DNA from: Neisseria lactamica
GTDB taxonomy: Bacteria; Pseudomonadota; Gammaproteobacteria; Burkholderiales; Neisseriaceae
NCBI RefSeq assembly: GCF_901482445.1
Contig: NZ_LR590477.1
Span: 372,001 to 436,000, forward strand
Reading direction: 5' to 3'
Length of the DNA stretch: 64,000 nucleotides
This document shows, in pieces, positions 16,958 through 25,181 of this stretch (its first letter is position 1; each line of letters starts with the position of its first letter). The notes below the pieces were generated by a model. It did no database searches. It saw nothing but the letters and a program-made list of their open reading frames with translations, and was not told the origin of the DNA. The position numbers were made by a program, and so were the translations under genes.

Positions 16958-17431
16958 ATGCCCATCACTCCACCCTTAAACATCATCTCCCCTAAACTCT
17001 ACCCCAATGAACAATGGAACGAAAGCGAAGCACCCGGTGCTATCACTTGGTTGTGGTATCAGTCGCCTAAGCATCGCCAAGTGCCTATTGCCTGATGCCG
17101 ACTTATGTGTTGCCTGTGTTAAAAAACGGGCAGTTCGCTTTGTTTTGCAAGGGTACCCAACCAATCGGTTATATCTCATGGGCTTATTTTGATGAAGTGG
17201 CGCAGGCGCATTATTTGCAATCTGACCGTCATTTGCGCGACAACAGCGATTGGAACTGTGGCGACTATATTTGGTTCATTCAATGGTTTGCGCCATTGGG
17301 TCACAGCCATCAAAATGCGTGCTGTGATTGATGTGAAAATGTCTGAATTCACTGACATTAAACGTATCATAACTACGAAAGGTGTCCGTGTACACAATGC
17401 TGTCAGGCTTAACTTTCTCTATCTGATATAG
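16958..17431 (+). pseudogene. HlyC-like toxin-activating acyltransferase, frameshifted remnant
   Basis: The first frame reads MPITPPLNIISPKLYPNEQW and on to WYQSPKHRQVPIA, then stops at 17093. One frame over it continues PTYVLPVLKNGQFALFCKG and QPIGYISWAYFDEVAQAHYL through DNSDWNCGDYIWFIQWFAPLGHSHQ. After that a run of four A bases shifts the frame again before the final stop at 17429-17431. The layout (short protein, P-I-x-Y-I-SWA motif, GD-x-W-I-x-x-x-APFG-like motif) is that of HlyC-type lysine acyltransferases, found near meningococcal two-partner-secretion loci. At least two frameshifts make it inactive unless they are sequencing errors. Its tail overlaps the 3' end of convergent mutY. 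Confidence 0.75.
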
Positions 17432-18470
17432 TCCCAAACTTTTTACTGTTTAAATAAATTTCCAAAGGCTTGGGCAAACCGTAATCTTTCAAATGCGCCG
17501 GCTTTATCCAAATGCCGTCTGAAGGGCTTTCAGACGGCATTTGCCCTTCAAACGGCGTAATCATCAGCAACCGGTGCGTCAGGCGGTGGGTCAGGGCGGT
17601 TTGTTCGTCCATATCTGTCATGGTCAGGGAGAATTTGGCGGCAAAGTCGGAAAGCCCGTTCAAACTTTCAAAACACGGTACGCAATACAGACCGCCCCAA
17701 ATGCCTTTGGCGGGGCGTTTTTCCAGCAAGACTGCGCCGTTTCGGTTGCGGACAATCAGCCAGTAAAGCGGTAGGGTTTGCACTTCTGGGGCGGTTTTTT
17801 TGCGCGGTAACTCAGCGATGCGGTTTTGCTTTTTCGCTTCGCAGATGTCCGCCATCGGGCATTGATGGCACAAGGGTTTTGTTCGTTTGCACACGGTTGC
17901 GCCCAAGTCCATCAAACCTTGCGTGTAGGCGGGCATATCGGCGTTTTCAGACGGCAGCAGGCTTTCGGCAAGCGTCCAAAGCGAGTTTTCAAATTTTTTG
18001 TCCTGCGGATTGCCGTCGCGGGCGAACACGCGGCAGAGTACGCGTTTGACGTTGCCGTCCAAAATGGTTTCGCGACGGTTGAAGGCGAAGGCGCAAATAG
18101 CGGCGGCGGTGCTTCTGCCTACGCCGCAGAGGGTTTCCAAGTCTTTGCGTTCGGATGGAAACGTGCCGCCGAATTGTTCGACGACTTGTTGCGCGGCTTT
18201 GTGCAGATTGCGCGCGCGGCTGTAATACCCCAAACCCGCCCACAACGACAACACTTCGTCTTGCGGCGCGGCGGCAAGCGTTTGTACGGTCGGGAATTTT
18301 TCCAAGAAACGCGGATAGTAGTCTAAGACGGTGGCAACCTGCGTTTGCTGGAGCATGATTTCGGAAAGCCAGACGCAATAAGGGTTTTGCACCTGCCAAG
18401 GCAGGTGGTGTCTGCCGTGTTGTTTTTGCCAGCGGATGAGCCGTTCGGAGAAGGGGATGAGTGTGTTCAT
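17409..18470 (-). CDS. mutY: A/G-specific adenine DNA glycosylase
   Basis: MutY removes adenine mispaired with 8-oxoguanine or guanine. I chose the ATG at 18470 (353 residues) over an upstream TTG at 18479. Catalytic Glu37 lies in WLSEIMLQQTQV. The helix-hairpin-helix LCGVGRSTAAAI is followed by the catalytic Asp in ILDGNVKRV. The 4Fe-4S cluster cysteines appear as C-x6-C-x2-C-x5-C in CKRTKPLCHQCPMADIC. A NUDIX-like C-terminal domain follows. An inverted pair of uptake sequences at 17510-17543 lies inside this C-terminal domain and is translated as MPSESPSDGI. Confidence 0.96.
   Translation of the reverse strand: MNTLIPFSERLIRWQKQHGRHHLPWQVQNPYCVWLSEIMLQQTQVATVLDYYPRFLEKFPTVQTLAAAPQDEVLSLWAGLGYYSRARNLHKAAQQVVEQFGGTFPSERKDLETLCGVGRSTAAAICAFAFNRRETILDGNVKRVLCRVFARDGNPQDKKFENSLWTLAESLLPSENADMPAYTQGLMDLGATVCKRTKPLCHQCPMADICEAKKQNRIAELPRKKTAPEVQTLPLYWLIVRNRNGAVLLEKRPAKGIWGGLYCVPCFESLNGLSDFAAKFSLTMTDMDEQTALTHRLTHRLLMITPFEGQMPSESPSDGIWIKPAHLKDYGLPKPLEIYLNSKKFGTISDRES
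17510..17543. repeat. Inverted uptake-sequence pair inside the mutY coding region
   Basis: AAATGCCGTCTGAAG and its complement flank a 4-5 base loop within mutY and keep the frame open. Such pairs normally sit between genes as terminators, so this one is unusual. Confidence 0.9.
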
Positions 18471-18509
18471 TAATATCAATCGGTGGTTTTATTTATATGG
18501 AAAACAAAA

Positions 18510-18524
18510 TGTTATGGTATAACA
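18510..18524 (+). promoter_or_regulatory. Zur-type operator upstream of the alcohol dehydrogenase promoter
   Basis: TGTTATGGTATAACA matches the neisserial Zur consensus TGTTATDNHATAACA in both half sites. Its centre lies about 61 bases upstream of the transcription start predicted from the adjacent promoter. That geometry suggests activation by Zur, or control of a different start site. Confidence 0.8.
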
Positions 18525-18542
18525 TTGTGAAAGTAATTCTTA

Positions 18543-18571
18543 TTGACATACAGATTATAGGGGTATATAAA
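18543..18571 (+). promoter_or_regulatory. Strong sigma-70 promoter of the zinc alcohol dehydrogenase
   Basis: TTGACA (18543-18548), a 17-base spacer and TATAAA (18566-18571) form a near-consensus promoter 62 bases before the start codon. Confidence 0.75.
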
Positions 18572-18632
18572 CCACATAAAGAGACTTTATTGCAGTATTG
18601 AAATTATTTATCAACAAGCAAGGAGTATCATT

Positions 18633-19673
18633 ATGAAAGCAATGGTTTATCACGGCGCAAACGACATCCGTTTTGAAGAAAAACCCCGTCCGCAGATTAT
18701 CGATCCGACCGACGCGGTGGTGAAAATCGTCAAAACCACGATTTGCGGTACCGATTTGGGTATTTGGAAAGGCAAAAATCCCGAAGTTGCCGACGGTCGT
18801 ATCCTCGGTCATGAAGGCATCGGTATTGTAGAAGAAGTCGGCGAGGCTGTAAAAAACATCAAAGTCGGCGATAAAGTCATTATTTCATGCGTCAGCAAAT
18901 GCTGCACTTGCGACAACTGCAAAATCCAACTTTATTCACACTGCCGCAACGGCGGTTGGATTTTGGGCTATATGATCGACGGCACGCAGGCCGAATACGT
19001 CCGCACGCCTTATGCCGACAACAGCCTTGTTCCGCTGCCCGATAACGTCAACGAAGAAGTCGCCCTGTTGTTGAGCGATGCCTTGCCGACCGCCCACGAA
19101 ATCGGCGTGCAATATGGTGATGTCAAACCCGGCGATACCGTCTTTATCGCCGGTGCCGGCCCTGTCGGTATGTCTGCCCTGTTGACCGCGCAACTGTACA
19201 GCCCTGCCGCCATCATCGTTTGCGATATGGACGAAAACCGTTTGAAACTGGCGAAAGAATTGGGCGCGACCCATACTATCAGCCCCGCCTCAGGCGATGT
19301 CTCCAAACAAGTTTTCGCCATTGTCGGCGAAGACGGCGTAGATTGTGCCATCGAAGCGGTCGGTATCCCTGCAACTTGGAATATGTGCCAAGACATCGTG
19401 AAACCCGGCGGTCATATCGCCGTCGTCGGCGTACACGGTCAATCCGTTGATTTCAAACTGGAAAAACTGTGGATTAAAAATCTTGCCATCACTACCGGTT
19501 TGGTCAATGCCAACACCACCGAAATGCTGATGAAGGCGATTTCCAGCAGCTCCGTCGATTACACCAAAATGCTGACCCACCGTTTCAAATTCAGCGAATT
19601 GGAAAAAGCCTACGACGTGTTCAAACACGCCGCTGAAAACCAAGCCATGAAAGTGGTTTTGGAAGCGGATTAA
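18633..19673 (+). CDS. Zinc-containing alcohol dehydrogenase (medium-chain family)
   Basis: This 346-residue NAD(P)-dependent oxidoreductase has catalytic zinc ligands Cys38 (ICGTD) and His60-Glu61 (GHEGIG). Structural zinc cysteines are at 90, 93, 96 and 104, and the cofactor-binding GAGPVGMSALLTAQL lies near residue 175. The start has a good ribosome site (AAGGAG, 8 bases upstream). Substrate cannot be read from sequence; the family oxidises short alcohols, butanediol or related compounds. It needs two zinc ions per subunit, so the Zur box upstream links enzyme production to zinc supply. Divergent from mutY and convergent with eda. Confidence 0.92.
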   Translation: MKAMVYHGANDIRFEEKPRPQIIDPTDAVVKIVKTTICGTDLGIWKGKNPEVADGRILGHEGIGIVEEVGEAVKNIKVGDKVIISCVSKCCTCDNCKIQLYSHCRNGGWILGYMIDGTQAEYVRTPYADNSLVPLPDNVNEEVALLLSDALPTAHEIGVQYGDVKPGDTVFIAGAGPVGMSALLTAQLYSPAAIIVCDMDENRLKLAKELGATHTISPASGDVSKQVFAIVGEDGVDCAIEAVGIPATWNMCQDIVKPGGHIAVVGVHGQSVDFKLEKLWIKNLAITTGLVNANTTEMLMKAISSSSVDYTKMLTHRFKFSELEKAYDVFKHAAENQAMKVVLEAD

Positions 19674-19703
19674 TCGGCGTTGAATCAGTTGTTTTTTAAG
19701 TGG

Positions 19704-19738
19704 ATGCCGTCTGAATGCGTTTCAGACGGCATTTTTTC
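19704..19738 (+). terminator. Uptake-sequence hairpin terminator after the alcohol dehydrogenase
   Basis: ATGCCGTCTGAA and TTCAGACGGCAT with a short loop, followed by six T, 31 bases after the stop. Confidence 0.85.
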
Positions 19739-19881
19739 AGCCGTGTAAAACGGGCTGTCCGGCTGCTGTATTTGTCGAATAGACTGACCGTTATTTTTAT
19801 TATGCGGAAGATGGATGGGTATTTTAGGGGCGGTATGTCGGAGCGGTGCTGCCGTGTATGCCGACTGCGCCGCCAATCGGC

Positions 19882-19924
19882 AAAATGCCGTCTGAAGCAG
19901 GAAAGGGCTTCAGACGGCATTTTT
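19882..19924 (-). terminator. Uptake-sequence hairpin terminator after eda
   Basis: AAAATGCCGTCTGAAGC pairs with GCTTCAGACGGCATTTTT across a short loop just downstream of the eda stop on the minus strand. Confidence 0.85.
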
Positions 19925-19934
19925 ACGATGCGGT

Positions 19935-20573
19935 TCAGGCTTTGGGTTTCAACGCCGCCGCTTCTTTGGCGAGGCGGGTGATGGTGTCCCAGTCTTTGTT
20001 TTTCACAGCTTCTTTCGGGGTCAGCCAAGAGCCGCCGACGCACAAGACGTTGGGCAGTGCCAGGTAATCGGGTGCGGTGGCGAGGCTGATGCCGCCGGTC
20101 GGGCAGAAGCGCACGTCGGCATAAGGACCGTAGAGGGCTTTGAGCATTGCTTTGCCGCCAACGACTTCGGCGGGGAAGAGTTTGAGGGTGTCGATGCCGT
20201 GTTCCAAAGCCAGTTGGACTTCGCCCGGAGTGGCAACGCCGGGAATCAGGGGGATGCCGCTGTTGTGTCCGGCTTTGGCGAGGGATTCGTGCAAACCCGG
20301 GCTGATGGCGAAAACCGCGCCTGCGTCTTCGACGGCCTTGAGCTGATCGGGATTGGTTACCGTACCCGCGCCGACGATGGCGTTGGGCACTTCTTTGGCA
20401 ATCAGGCGGATGGCATCGAGGCCGACAGGGGTGCGCAGGGTGATTTCGAGGGTGGGGATGCCGCCTTCGACAAGGGCGTGGGACAAATCGACGGCAGTAC
20501 TCAAGTCGTCAATCGCCATTACCGGTACAACTGCGCCGGCGGTCAGGATTTCGCGGGGGGTCAGTTTGGACAT
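19935..20573 (-). CDS. eda: KDPG / 4-hydroxy-2-oxoglutarate aldolase
   Basis: Eda splits 2-keto-3-deoxy-6-phosphogluconate into pyruvate and glyceraldehyde 3-phosphate, the last Entner-Doudoroff step. I start it at MSKLTPREILTAG (212 residues) because a GGAG ribosome site lies just upstream; an earlier in-frame start is unlikely. Key motifs are the catalytic Glu in LEITLRTP, VGAGTV, the Schiff-base lysine in TLKLFPAE, and FCPTGGI. It lies 108 bp downstream of edd on the same strand, consistent with an edd-eda operon. Confidence 0.96.
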   Translation of the reverse strand: MSKLTPREILTAGAVVPVMAIDDLSTAVDLSHALVEGGIPTLEITLRTPVGLDAIRLIAKEVPNAIVGAGTVTNPDQLKAVEDAGAVFAISPGLHESLAKAGHNSGIPLIPGVATPGEVQLALEHGIDTLKLFPAEVVGGKAMLKALYGPYADVRFCPTGGISLATAPDYLALPNVLCVGGSWLTPKEAVKNKDWDTITRLAKEAAALKPKA

Positions 20574-20638
20574 TTCGGTTCTCCGGATGGAATGGGGTAT
20601 TGTTTTTGCTGCGGTCAAACGTGATGGGGGACGGTTTT

Positions 20639-20676
20639 CAGACGACCTCTCGTTTTATGAAAAGGCCGTCTGAAAC
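20639..20676 (-). repeat. Imperfect uptake-sequence inverted repeat between edd and eda
   Basis: TTCAGACGACCT and AGGCCGTCTGAA form a hairpin with one mismatch. It uses the AGGCCGTCTGAA variant rather than the usual ATGCCGTCTGAA. It may tune the edd to eda ratio. Confidence 0.6.
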
Positions 20677-20681
20677 GCACA

Positions 20682-22517
20682 TCAGGCAAATTCGCCGCCG
20701 AAGCTCATCGCGCCGGTTTCCGCGCCGCCGGTCAAACTGCGAAAGCCGGCGAAGAGTTCGCGGCCGCAGCCTTGTTGGTTCGCGCCCAAGTCGATGTGTT
20801 CGACTTCGCGGGCATTCCATTCGGCTTCGTCAATCAGGACGTTGAGTTCGCCGGTCACGGAGTCGAAGCGGATCAGATCGCCGGTACGGATTTTGGCGAT
20901 GTTGCCGCCCATCAGGGCTTCGGGGGTCATATGGATGGACGCGGGCACTTTGCCGGACGCGCCGGACATACGGCCGTCGGTCAGCAGAGCCACTTTGAAG
21001 CCCCGGTCTTGCAGGATGCCCAAAGGCGGGGTCAGTTTGTGCAACTCGGGCATACCGTTGGCGCGCGGGCCTTGGTAGCGGACGACGCACACAAAATCGC
21101 GTTCCAACTCGCCGCGTTCAAACGCAGCCAACACTTCGCGCTGGTCGTTGAACACGATGGCGGGCGCTTCGATGATGCGGCAGCCTTCGCGCACGGCGGA
21201 CACTTTAATCACGCCGCGTCCGATGTTGCCTTTCATCAGGCGCAAACCGCCGTCCGGGGAGAACGGATTGTCGATTTTACGCAGGATGTCGTCGTTGCCG
21301 CTGGTTTCGGGAGCCTCGCGCCATTCAAGCTTGCCGTCAATGAGGAAAGGCTCTTTGGTGTAGTGGCGCATACCGTGTCCGACGACGGTATCGACATCGT
21401 CGTGCAACAGGCCTGCGTCCAGCAATTCGCGGATGACGAAAGGCAGGCCGCCGGCAGCGGTAAAGTGGTTTACGTCGGCTTTGCCGTTGGGGTACACACG
21501 AATCAGCAATGGGATGATGGAGGAAATTTCGTCGAAGTCGTCCCAGTTCAAAATCACGCCGGCCGCACGCGCCATAGCGACGAGGTGCATAGTGTGGTTG
21601 GTCGAGCCGCCGGTCGCCATCAAACCGATCAGGGCGTTGATGAAGGATTTTTCGGTCAACATTTCGCCCAATGGTTTAATCGTGCCGTTTTTGATGCCGC
21701 GCGCGAGGTGTCCGGCTGCGTAGCGGGTCAGGGCTTCGCGCAGGTTGGTATAGGGATGGATGAAGGCGGCGGCGGGCAGGTGTACGCCCATCATTTCCAT
21801 CATCATTTGGTTGGAGTTTGCCGTGCCGTAGAAAGTGCAGGTGCCCGGGCTGTGGTAAGAACCCATTTCGCTTTTTAAAAGTTCGTCGCGACCGACTTTG
21901 CCTTCGGCGAAAAGCTGGCGGGTGCGGGCTTTTTCTTTGTTGCCGATACCGCTGGACATCGGGCCTGCCGGAACAAAGATGCCGGGAATATGGCCGAAAG
22001 ACAACGCGCCGATCATCAAACCCGGCACGATTTTGTCGCACACGCCCATAAACAGGCCGCCGTCAAACATTTGGTGCGACAGCCCGACGGCGGTACTCAT
22101 CGCAATCACGTCGCGGGAAAAAAGCGACAATTCCATACCGGCGTAGCCTTGCGTGATGCCGTCGCACATCGCGGGCGTGCCGCCGGCGACTTGGGCGGTC
22201 GCGCCGTTTTTCTGTGCTTCGTCTTTGATTTGGTCGGGGAAGTCTTTAAACGGCTGGTGTGCGGAAACCATATCGTTGTAGGCGGTGATGATGCCTAAGT
22301 TGGGGACGGTGTCCTGAAGCATTTCGATTTTGATGCTTTTGGGCATAGAGGCATAACCGTGCGCCAGATTGCTGCAGCCGAGCCGGTTGCGCTCCAAGCG
22401 TCCCATCTGTTTGGCGCTGCGTATTTTTGCCAGATATTTTTCACGCGTCGGGCGGCTGCGTTCGATAATGCGCCCGGTGATTTCGGCGAGCTTGGGGTGG
22501 ATAGGAGTGGGGTTCAT
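20682..22517 (-). CDS. edd: Phosphogluconate dehydratase
   Basis: The 611-residue IlvD/Edd-family iron-sulfur dehydratase turns 6-phosphogluconate into KDPG. It begins at the ATG at 22515-22517, preceded by AGGAGACC. Motifs include CDGITQGYAGME, VCDKIVPG, GSCTFYGTANS-type sequence (GTCTFYGTANSNQ) and LTDGRMSGASGKVP, which carry the cluster cysteines and the substrate site. Length is normal. It is transcribed divergently from zwf across a region with HexR-type palindromes. Confidence 0.97.
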   Translation of the reverse strand: MNPTPIHPKLAEITGRIIERSRPTREKYLAKIRSAKQMGRLERNRLGCSNLAHGYASMPKSIKIEMLQDTVPNLGIITAYNDMVSAHQPFKDFPDQIKDEAQKNGATAQVAGGTPAMCDGITQGYAGMELSLFSRDVIAMSTAVGLSHQMFDGGLFMGVCDKIVPGLMIGALSFGHIPGIFVPAGPMSSGIGNKEKARTRQLFAEGKVGRDELLKSEMGSYHSPGTCTFYGTANSNQMMMEMMGVHLPAAAFIHPYTNLREALTRYAAGHLARGIKNGTIKPLGEMLTEKSFINALIGLMATGGSTNHTMHLVAMARAAGVILNWDDFDEISSIIPLLIRVYPNGKADVNHFTAAGGLPFVIRELLDAGLLHDDVDTVVGHGMRHYTKEPFLIDGKLEWREAPETSGNDDILRKIDNPFSPDGGLRLMKGNIGRGVIKVSAVREGCRIIEAPAIVFNDQREVLAAFERGELERDFVCVVRYQGPRANGMPELHKLTPPLGILQDRGFKVALLTDGRMSGASGKVPASIHMTPEALMGGNIAKIRTGDLIRFDSVTGELNVLIDEAEWNAREVEHIDLGANQQGCGRELFAGFRSLTGGAETGAMSFGGEFA

Positions 22518-22658
22518 GTTCGGTCTCCTGTCGGAAAGGTGGTATGTATTGGGATTGTGTTTGCGCGTTTCTGATTTTTTGTATCGGGTGTTCGGACGGG
22601 GAATATTTTGAAGGTATGCCGTCTGAAGTGGGAAGCGGAGCTATTATAATACAAAATT

Positions 22659-22673
22659 TGTAATTTTGTTACA
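22659..22673 (-). promoter_or_regulatory. Candidate HexR operator overlapping the edd promoter region
   Basis: TGTAATTTTGTTACA differs at one base from the proteobacterial HexR consensus TGTARTWWWAYTACA. On the minus strand it ends 10 bases upstream of a TATAAT -10 element, so it overlaps the -35 region and would block edd transcription. HexR itself is encoded 3.5 kb away in the same cluster. Confidence 0.65.
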
Positions 22674-22815
22674 AAAAAAGTCAGACATTCGGGGGAGAAG
22701 CTTGGTTTAAGGCGCAGGATACCCCGACGTTTGTCGGGACGCGGGGAAATTTGCCTTATTTTTGGGGCAGGTCAAACAAATTGTAAAAAATATGAATGGA
22801 CAAAAAGTGTAGCGA

Positions 22816-22834
22816 TGAGTAGTATTACTACTCA
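22816..22834 (+). promoter_or_regulatory. Perfect 19-base palindrome upstream of zwf, second candidate HexR site
   Basis: TGAGTAGTATTACTACTCA is a 9-1-9 perfect palindrome. Its core GTAGTATTACTAC fits GTARTWWWAYTAC, the inner part of the HexR consensus, but the outer T and A are replaced. It lies 100 bp before the zwf start. The region 22518-22934 contains no gene. Confidence 0.6.
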
Positions 22835-22934
22835 CATTATGCCGATTGCCCTGCCTGATGACCGTCGTTCCGGCGATGAGGGGAGGGCGGCGTTAAGGCG
22901 ACATTGAAAAATCCTTTCCTGACGAGATAATGCG

Positions 22935-24380
22935 ATGAGTACACAGACAAATTTTGATTTGGTGTTGTTCGGTGCGACCGGCGATTTGGCAATGCGCAAA
23001 CTTTTGCCCTGCCTGTATCAGGCGCATGTGGCCGGTTTGCTTCATCCCGAAGGTCGTATTTTGGGCGTAAGCCGCAGCGAATTGGATACCGCCGGCTTTT
23101 TGGCCAAAGTGGAAACGAATTCTAAAATCCATATCAAACAAAATTTTTCAGATGAAGCGTGGGCATCGTTTATCCGACGTATCGAGTATTTGAAAGTCGA
23201 TGTTACAGAGAAAGGCGATTTCATTGCCTTGGGCGAAAAAGTCAAAGCCCGCAAGGAAACCGACAATGTCGTCATCTATCTTTCCACCGCGCCGAAATTC
23301 TTTGCACAAGCCTGTGAAAACCTTGCCGAAATCGGTTTGAACGCCGACAACGCGCGCGTGGTTTTGGAAAAACCATTGGGTACGGACTTGGCCTCTTCCC
23401 AACAAATCAATACCGATGTCGCCCGCTATTTTAAAGAAAGCCAAATCTACCGCATCGACCATTATTTGGGCAAAGAAAGCCTGCAAAACCTGCCGGCATT
23501 GCGTTTTGCCAATGTGATGTTCGAGCCTTTGTGGAACAACAAATATATTGAAAGCGTACAGCTGACCATCGCCGAACAGTTGGGCGTGGAAGAGCGCGGC
23601 GAGTTTTACGACATTACCGGTGCGTTGCGCGATATGGTGCAAAACCACCTGATGCAGATGCTTTGTATGACCGCGATGGAGGCACCTGCTAGCTTGGATG
23701 CCGATGCCGTGCGCGACGAGAAAGTGAAAGTCATCAAAGCGTTGAAACCGCTGACCATCGAATCCGTCAACGAAAATGTTATTCGCGGGCAATATGTTGC
23801 AGCAAACGGTATGAAAGGTTATCTCGAAGAAAAAGATGTGCCGCAAGACAGCTTTACCGAAACCTATGTCGCCATCAAGGCCGAAATCGAAAACGAACGC
23901 TGGAAAGGCGTACCCTTCTACCTGCGTACCGGCAAACGTATGGCGGGCAAGGTGGCGGAAATCGTGTTGAACTTCCGTCCGCTGCAAAACCATATTTTCG
24001 ACAACAGCCAAGCTGCGCCGAACCGTTTGGTTATCGAGCTTCAGCCGACCGAATCCGTCCGCCTTTACACGCAAGTGAAAACCCCGGGTGCGGGCAACAA
24101 AGTCGAAGTGACACCGATTGGCGTGGACTTGGGTGCAGCCTTAGAGGGTCGCCGCGCCGAGGCTTATGAGCGTCTGTTGCTGGATGTGATTAACGGCAAA
24201 CTCGCTTTGTTCAACCGCCGCGACGAACTCGAAGCCGCTTGGGAATATGTGATGCCGATTTTGGAAAACTGGGCAAACAACACCACCCCGCCGCACGGCT
24301 ACGACGCGCATTCGTGGGGGCCGGAAGCCGCGCGCGAACTGTTGGCGCGAGACGGCAACAAGTGGCACGAAGAGCAATAA
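22935..24380 (+). CDS. zwf: Glucose-6-phosphate 1-dehydrogenase
   Basis: Zwf oxidises glucose 6-phosphate to 6-phosphogluconolactone and makes NADPH, feeding the Entner-Doudoroff and pentose-phosphate routes. The 481-residue protein has the nucleotide-binding FGATGDLAMRKLLP, the catalytic-site RIDHYLGKESLQNL and the EKPLGTDLASS segment. The start has only a weak ribosome site (ACGAGATAATGCG). It opens a plus-strand series zwf-pgl-glk-hexR-pgi. Confidence 0.97.
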   Translation: MSTQTNFDLVLFGATGDLAMRKLLPCLYQAHVAGLLHPEGRILGVSRSELDTAGFLAKVETNSKIHIKQNFSDEAWASFIRRIEYLKVDVTEKGDFIALGEKVKARKETDNVVIYLSTAPKFFAQACENLAEIGLNADNARVVLEKPLGTDLASSQQINTDVARYFKESQIYRIDHYLGKESLQNLPALRFANVMFEPLWNNKYIESVQLTIAEQLGVEERGEFYDITGALRDMVQNHLMQMLCMTAMEAPASLDADAVRDEKVKVIKALKPLTIESVNENVIRGQYVAANGMKGYLEEKDVPQDSFTETYVAIKAEIENERWKGVPFYLRTGKRMAGKVAEIVLNFRPLQNHIFDNSQAAPNRLVIELQPTESVRLYTQVKTPGAGNKVEVTPIGVDLGAALEGRRAEAYERLLLDVINGKLALFNRRDELEAAWEYVMPILENWANNTTPPHGYDAHSWGPEAARELLARDGNKWHEEQ

Positions 24381-24385
24381 TGCGC

Positions 24386-24475
24386 TTCAGACGGCATAGG
24401 GTTTGCAATGCCGTCTGAAGGAAGGCGGGCAGGAAAAACAGTCCCGCTCGGGATATGCCGTCTGAAATCACAAAA
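24386..24475. repeat. Cluster of three uptake sequences between zwf and pgl
   Basis: CTTCAGACGGCAT and two ATGCCGTCTGAA copies lie in 90 bases. The first two can pair and give a weak terminator after zwf; the third stands alone 20 bases before pgl. Confidence 0.7.
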
Positions 24476-24485
24476 GGACACAAAT

Positions 24486-25181
24486 ATGTTTGTTTGGCAC
24501 GAATACGGAAACGCGGCGGATGCGGCGCAGTCTTTGGCGGATGCCGTAGCGGTTTCATTGCAGGACGCGCTGGATGAAAAAGGCGGCGCGGTGTTGGCAG
24601 TCTCCGGCGGACGTTCGCCGATAGCATTTTTTAATGCGCTTTCGCAAAAAGATTTGGACTGGGGCAAAGTGGGTGTGACTTTGGTTGACGAGCGCATCGT
24701 GCCGACCACCCACGCCGACAGCAATACCGGCCTGGTACGCCGATACCTGCTGCAAAACAAGGCTGCGGCGGCGGTGTGGATTCCTATGGTGGAAGACGGA
24801 AAAACCGAAACCGGATTACATCCCGATGCTGTTGTCGATTATGCACTGAAACATTACAAACAGCCCGATGTTTTGGTTTTGGGTATGGGCAACGACGGGC
24901 ATACGGCTTCGATTTTCCCGAAAGCCCCGCAGTTTCAGACGGCAATCGACAGTTCGGCGGATGTGCCGCTGGTGCATACCACGCCCGTGACCGCGCCGCA
25001 CGAACGCATCAGTATGACCTTGGGCGCAATCGCCCGGACGCAAAATATCTTTTTGGCGATTCAGGGTGCGGAGAAAAAAACCGTGTTCGATCGGGCGGCG
25101 GCAGGCGCAAACCGCGAATATCCGATCAGCCTCGTTTTGAACCATCAAGGAGTGGACTGCCATGTCTTCTACGCCGAATAA
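24486..25181 (+). CDS. pgl: 6-phosphogluconolactonase
   Basis: Pgl hydrolyses the lactone made by Zwf. The 231-residue start MFVWHEYGNAAD is chosen because AAAGGACAC lies just upstream; the frame extends further back only through uptake-sequence DNA. Typical motifs are VSGGRSPIAFFNALS, VDERIVP with SNTGLVRRYLL, and LGMGNDGHTASIFP. Its last 20 bases overlap the start of glk, so the two are probably translationally coupled. Confidence 0.95.
   Translation: MFVWHEYGNAADAAQSLADAVAVSLQDALDEKGGAVLAVSGGRSPIAFFNALSQKDLDWGKVGVTLVDERIVPTTHADSNTGLVRRYLLQNKAAAAVWIPMVEDGKTETGLHPDAVVDYALKHYKQPDVLVLGMGNDGHTASIFPKAPQFQTAIDSSADVPLVHTTPVTAPHERISMTLGAIARTQNIFLAIQGAEKKTVFDRAAAGANREYPISLVLNHQGVDCHVFYAE

Noticed and set aside
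4463..17431. CRISPR array in the repetitive TpsA island
   Set aside because: The repeats are long coding duplications, not short evenly spaced repeats with unique spacers; none were seen elsewhere in the window.
20772..21878. 368-residue plus-strand frame opposite edd
   Set aside because: Exact shadow of the edd coding region with low-complexity antisense composition.
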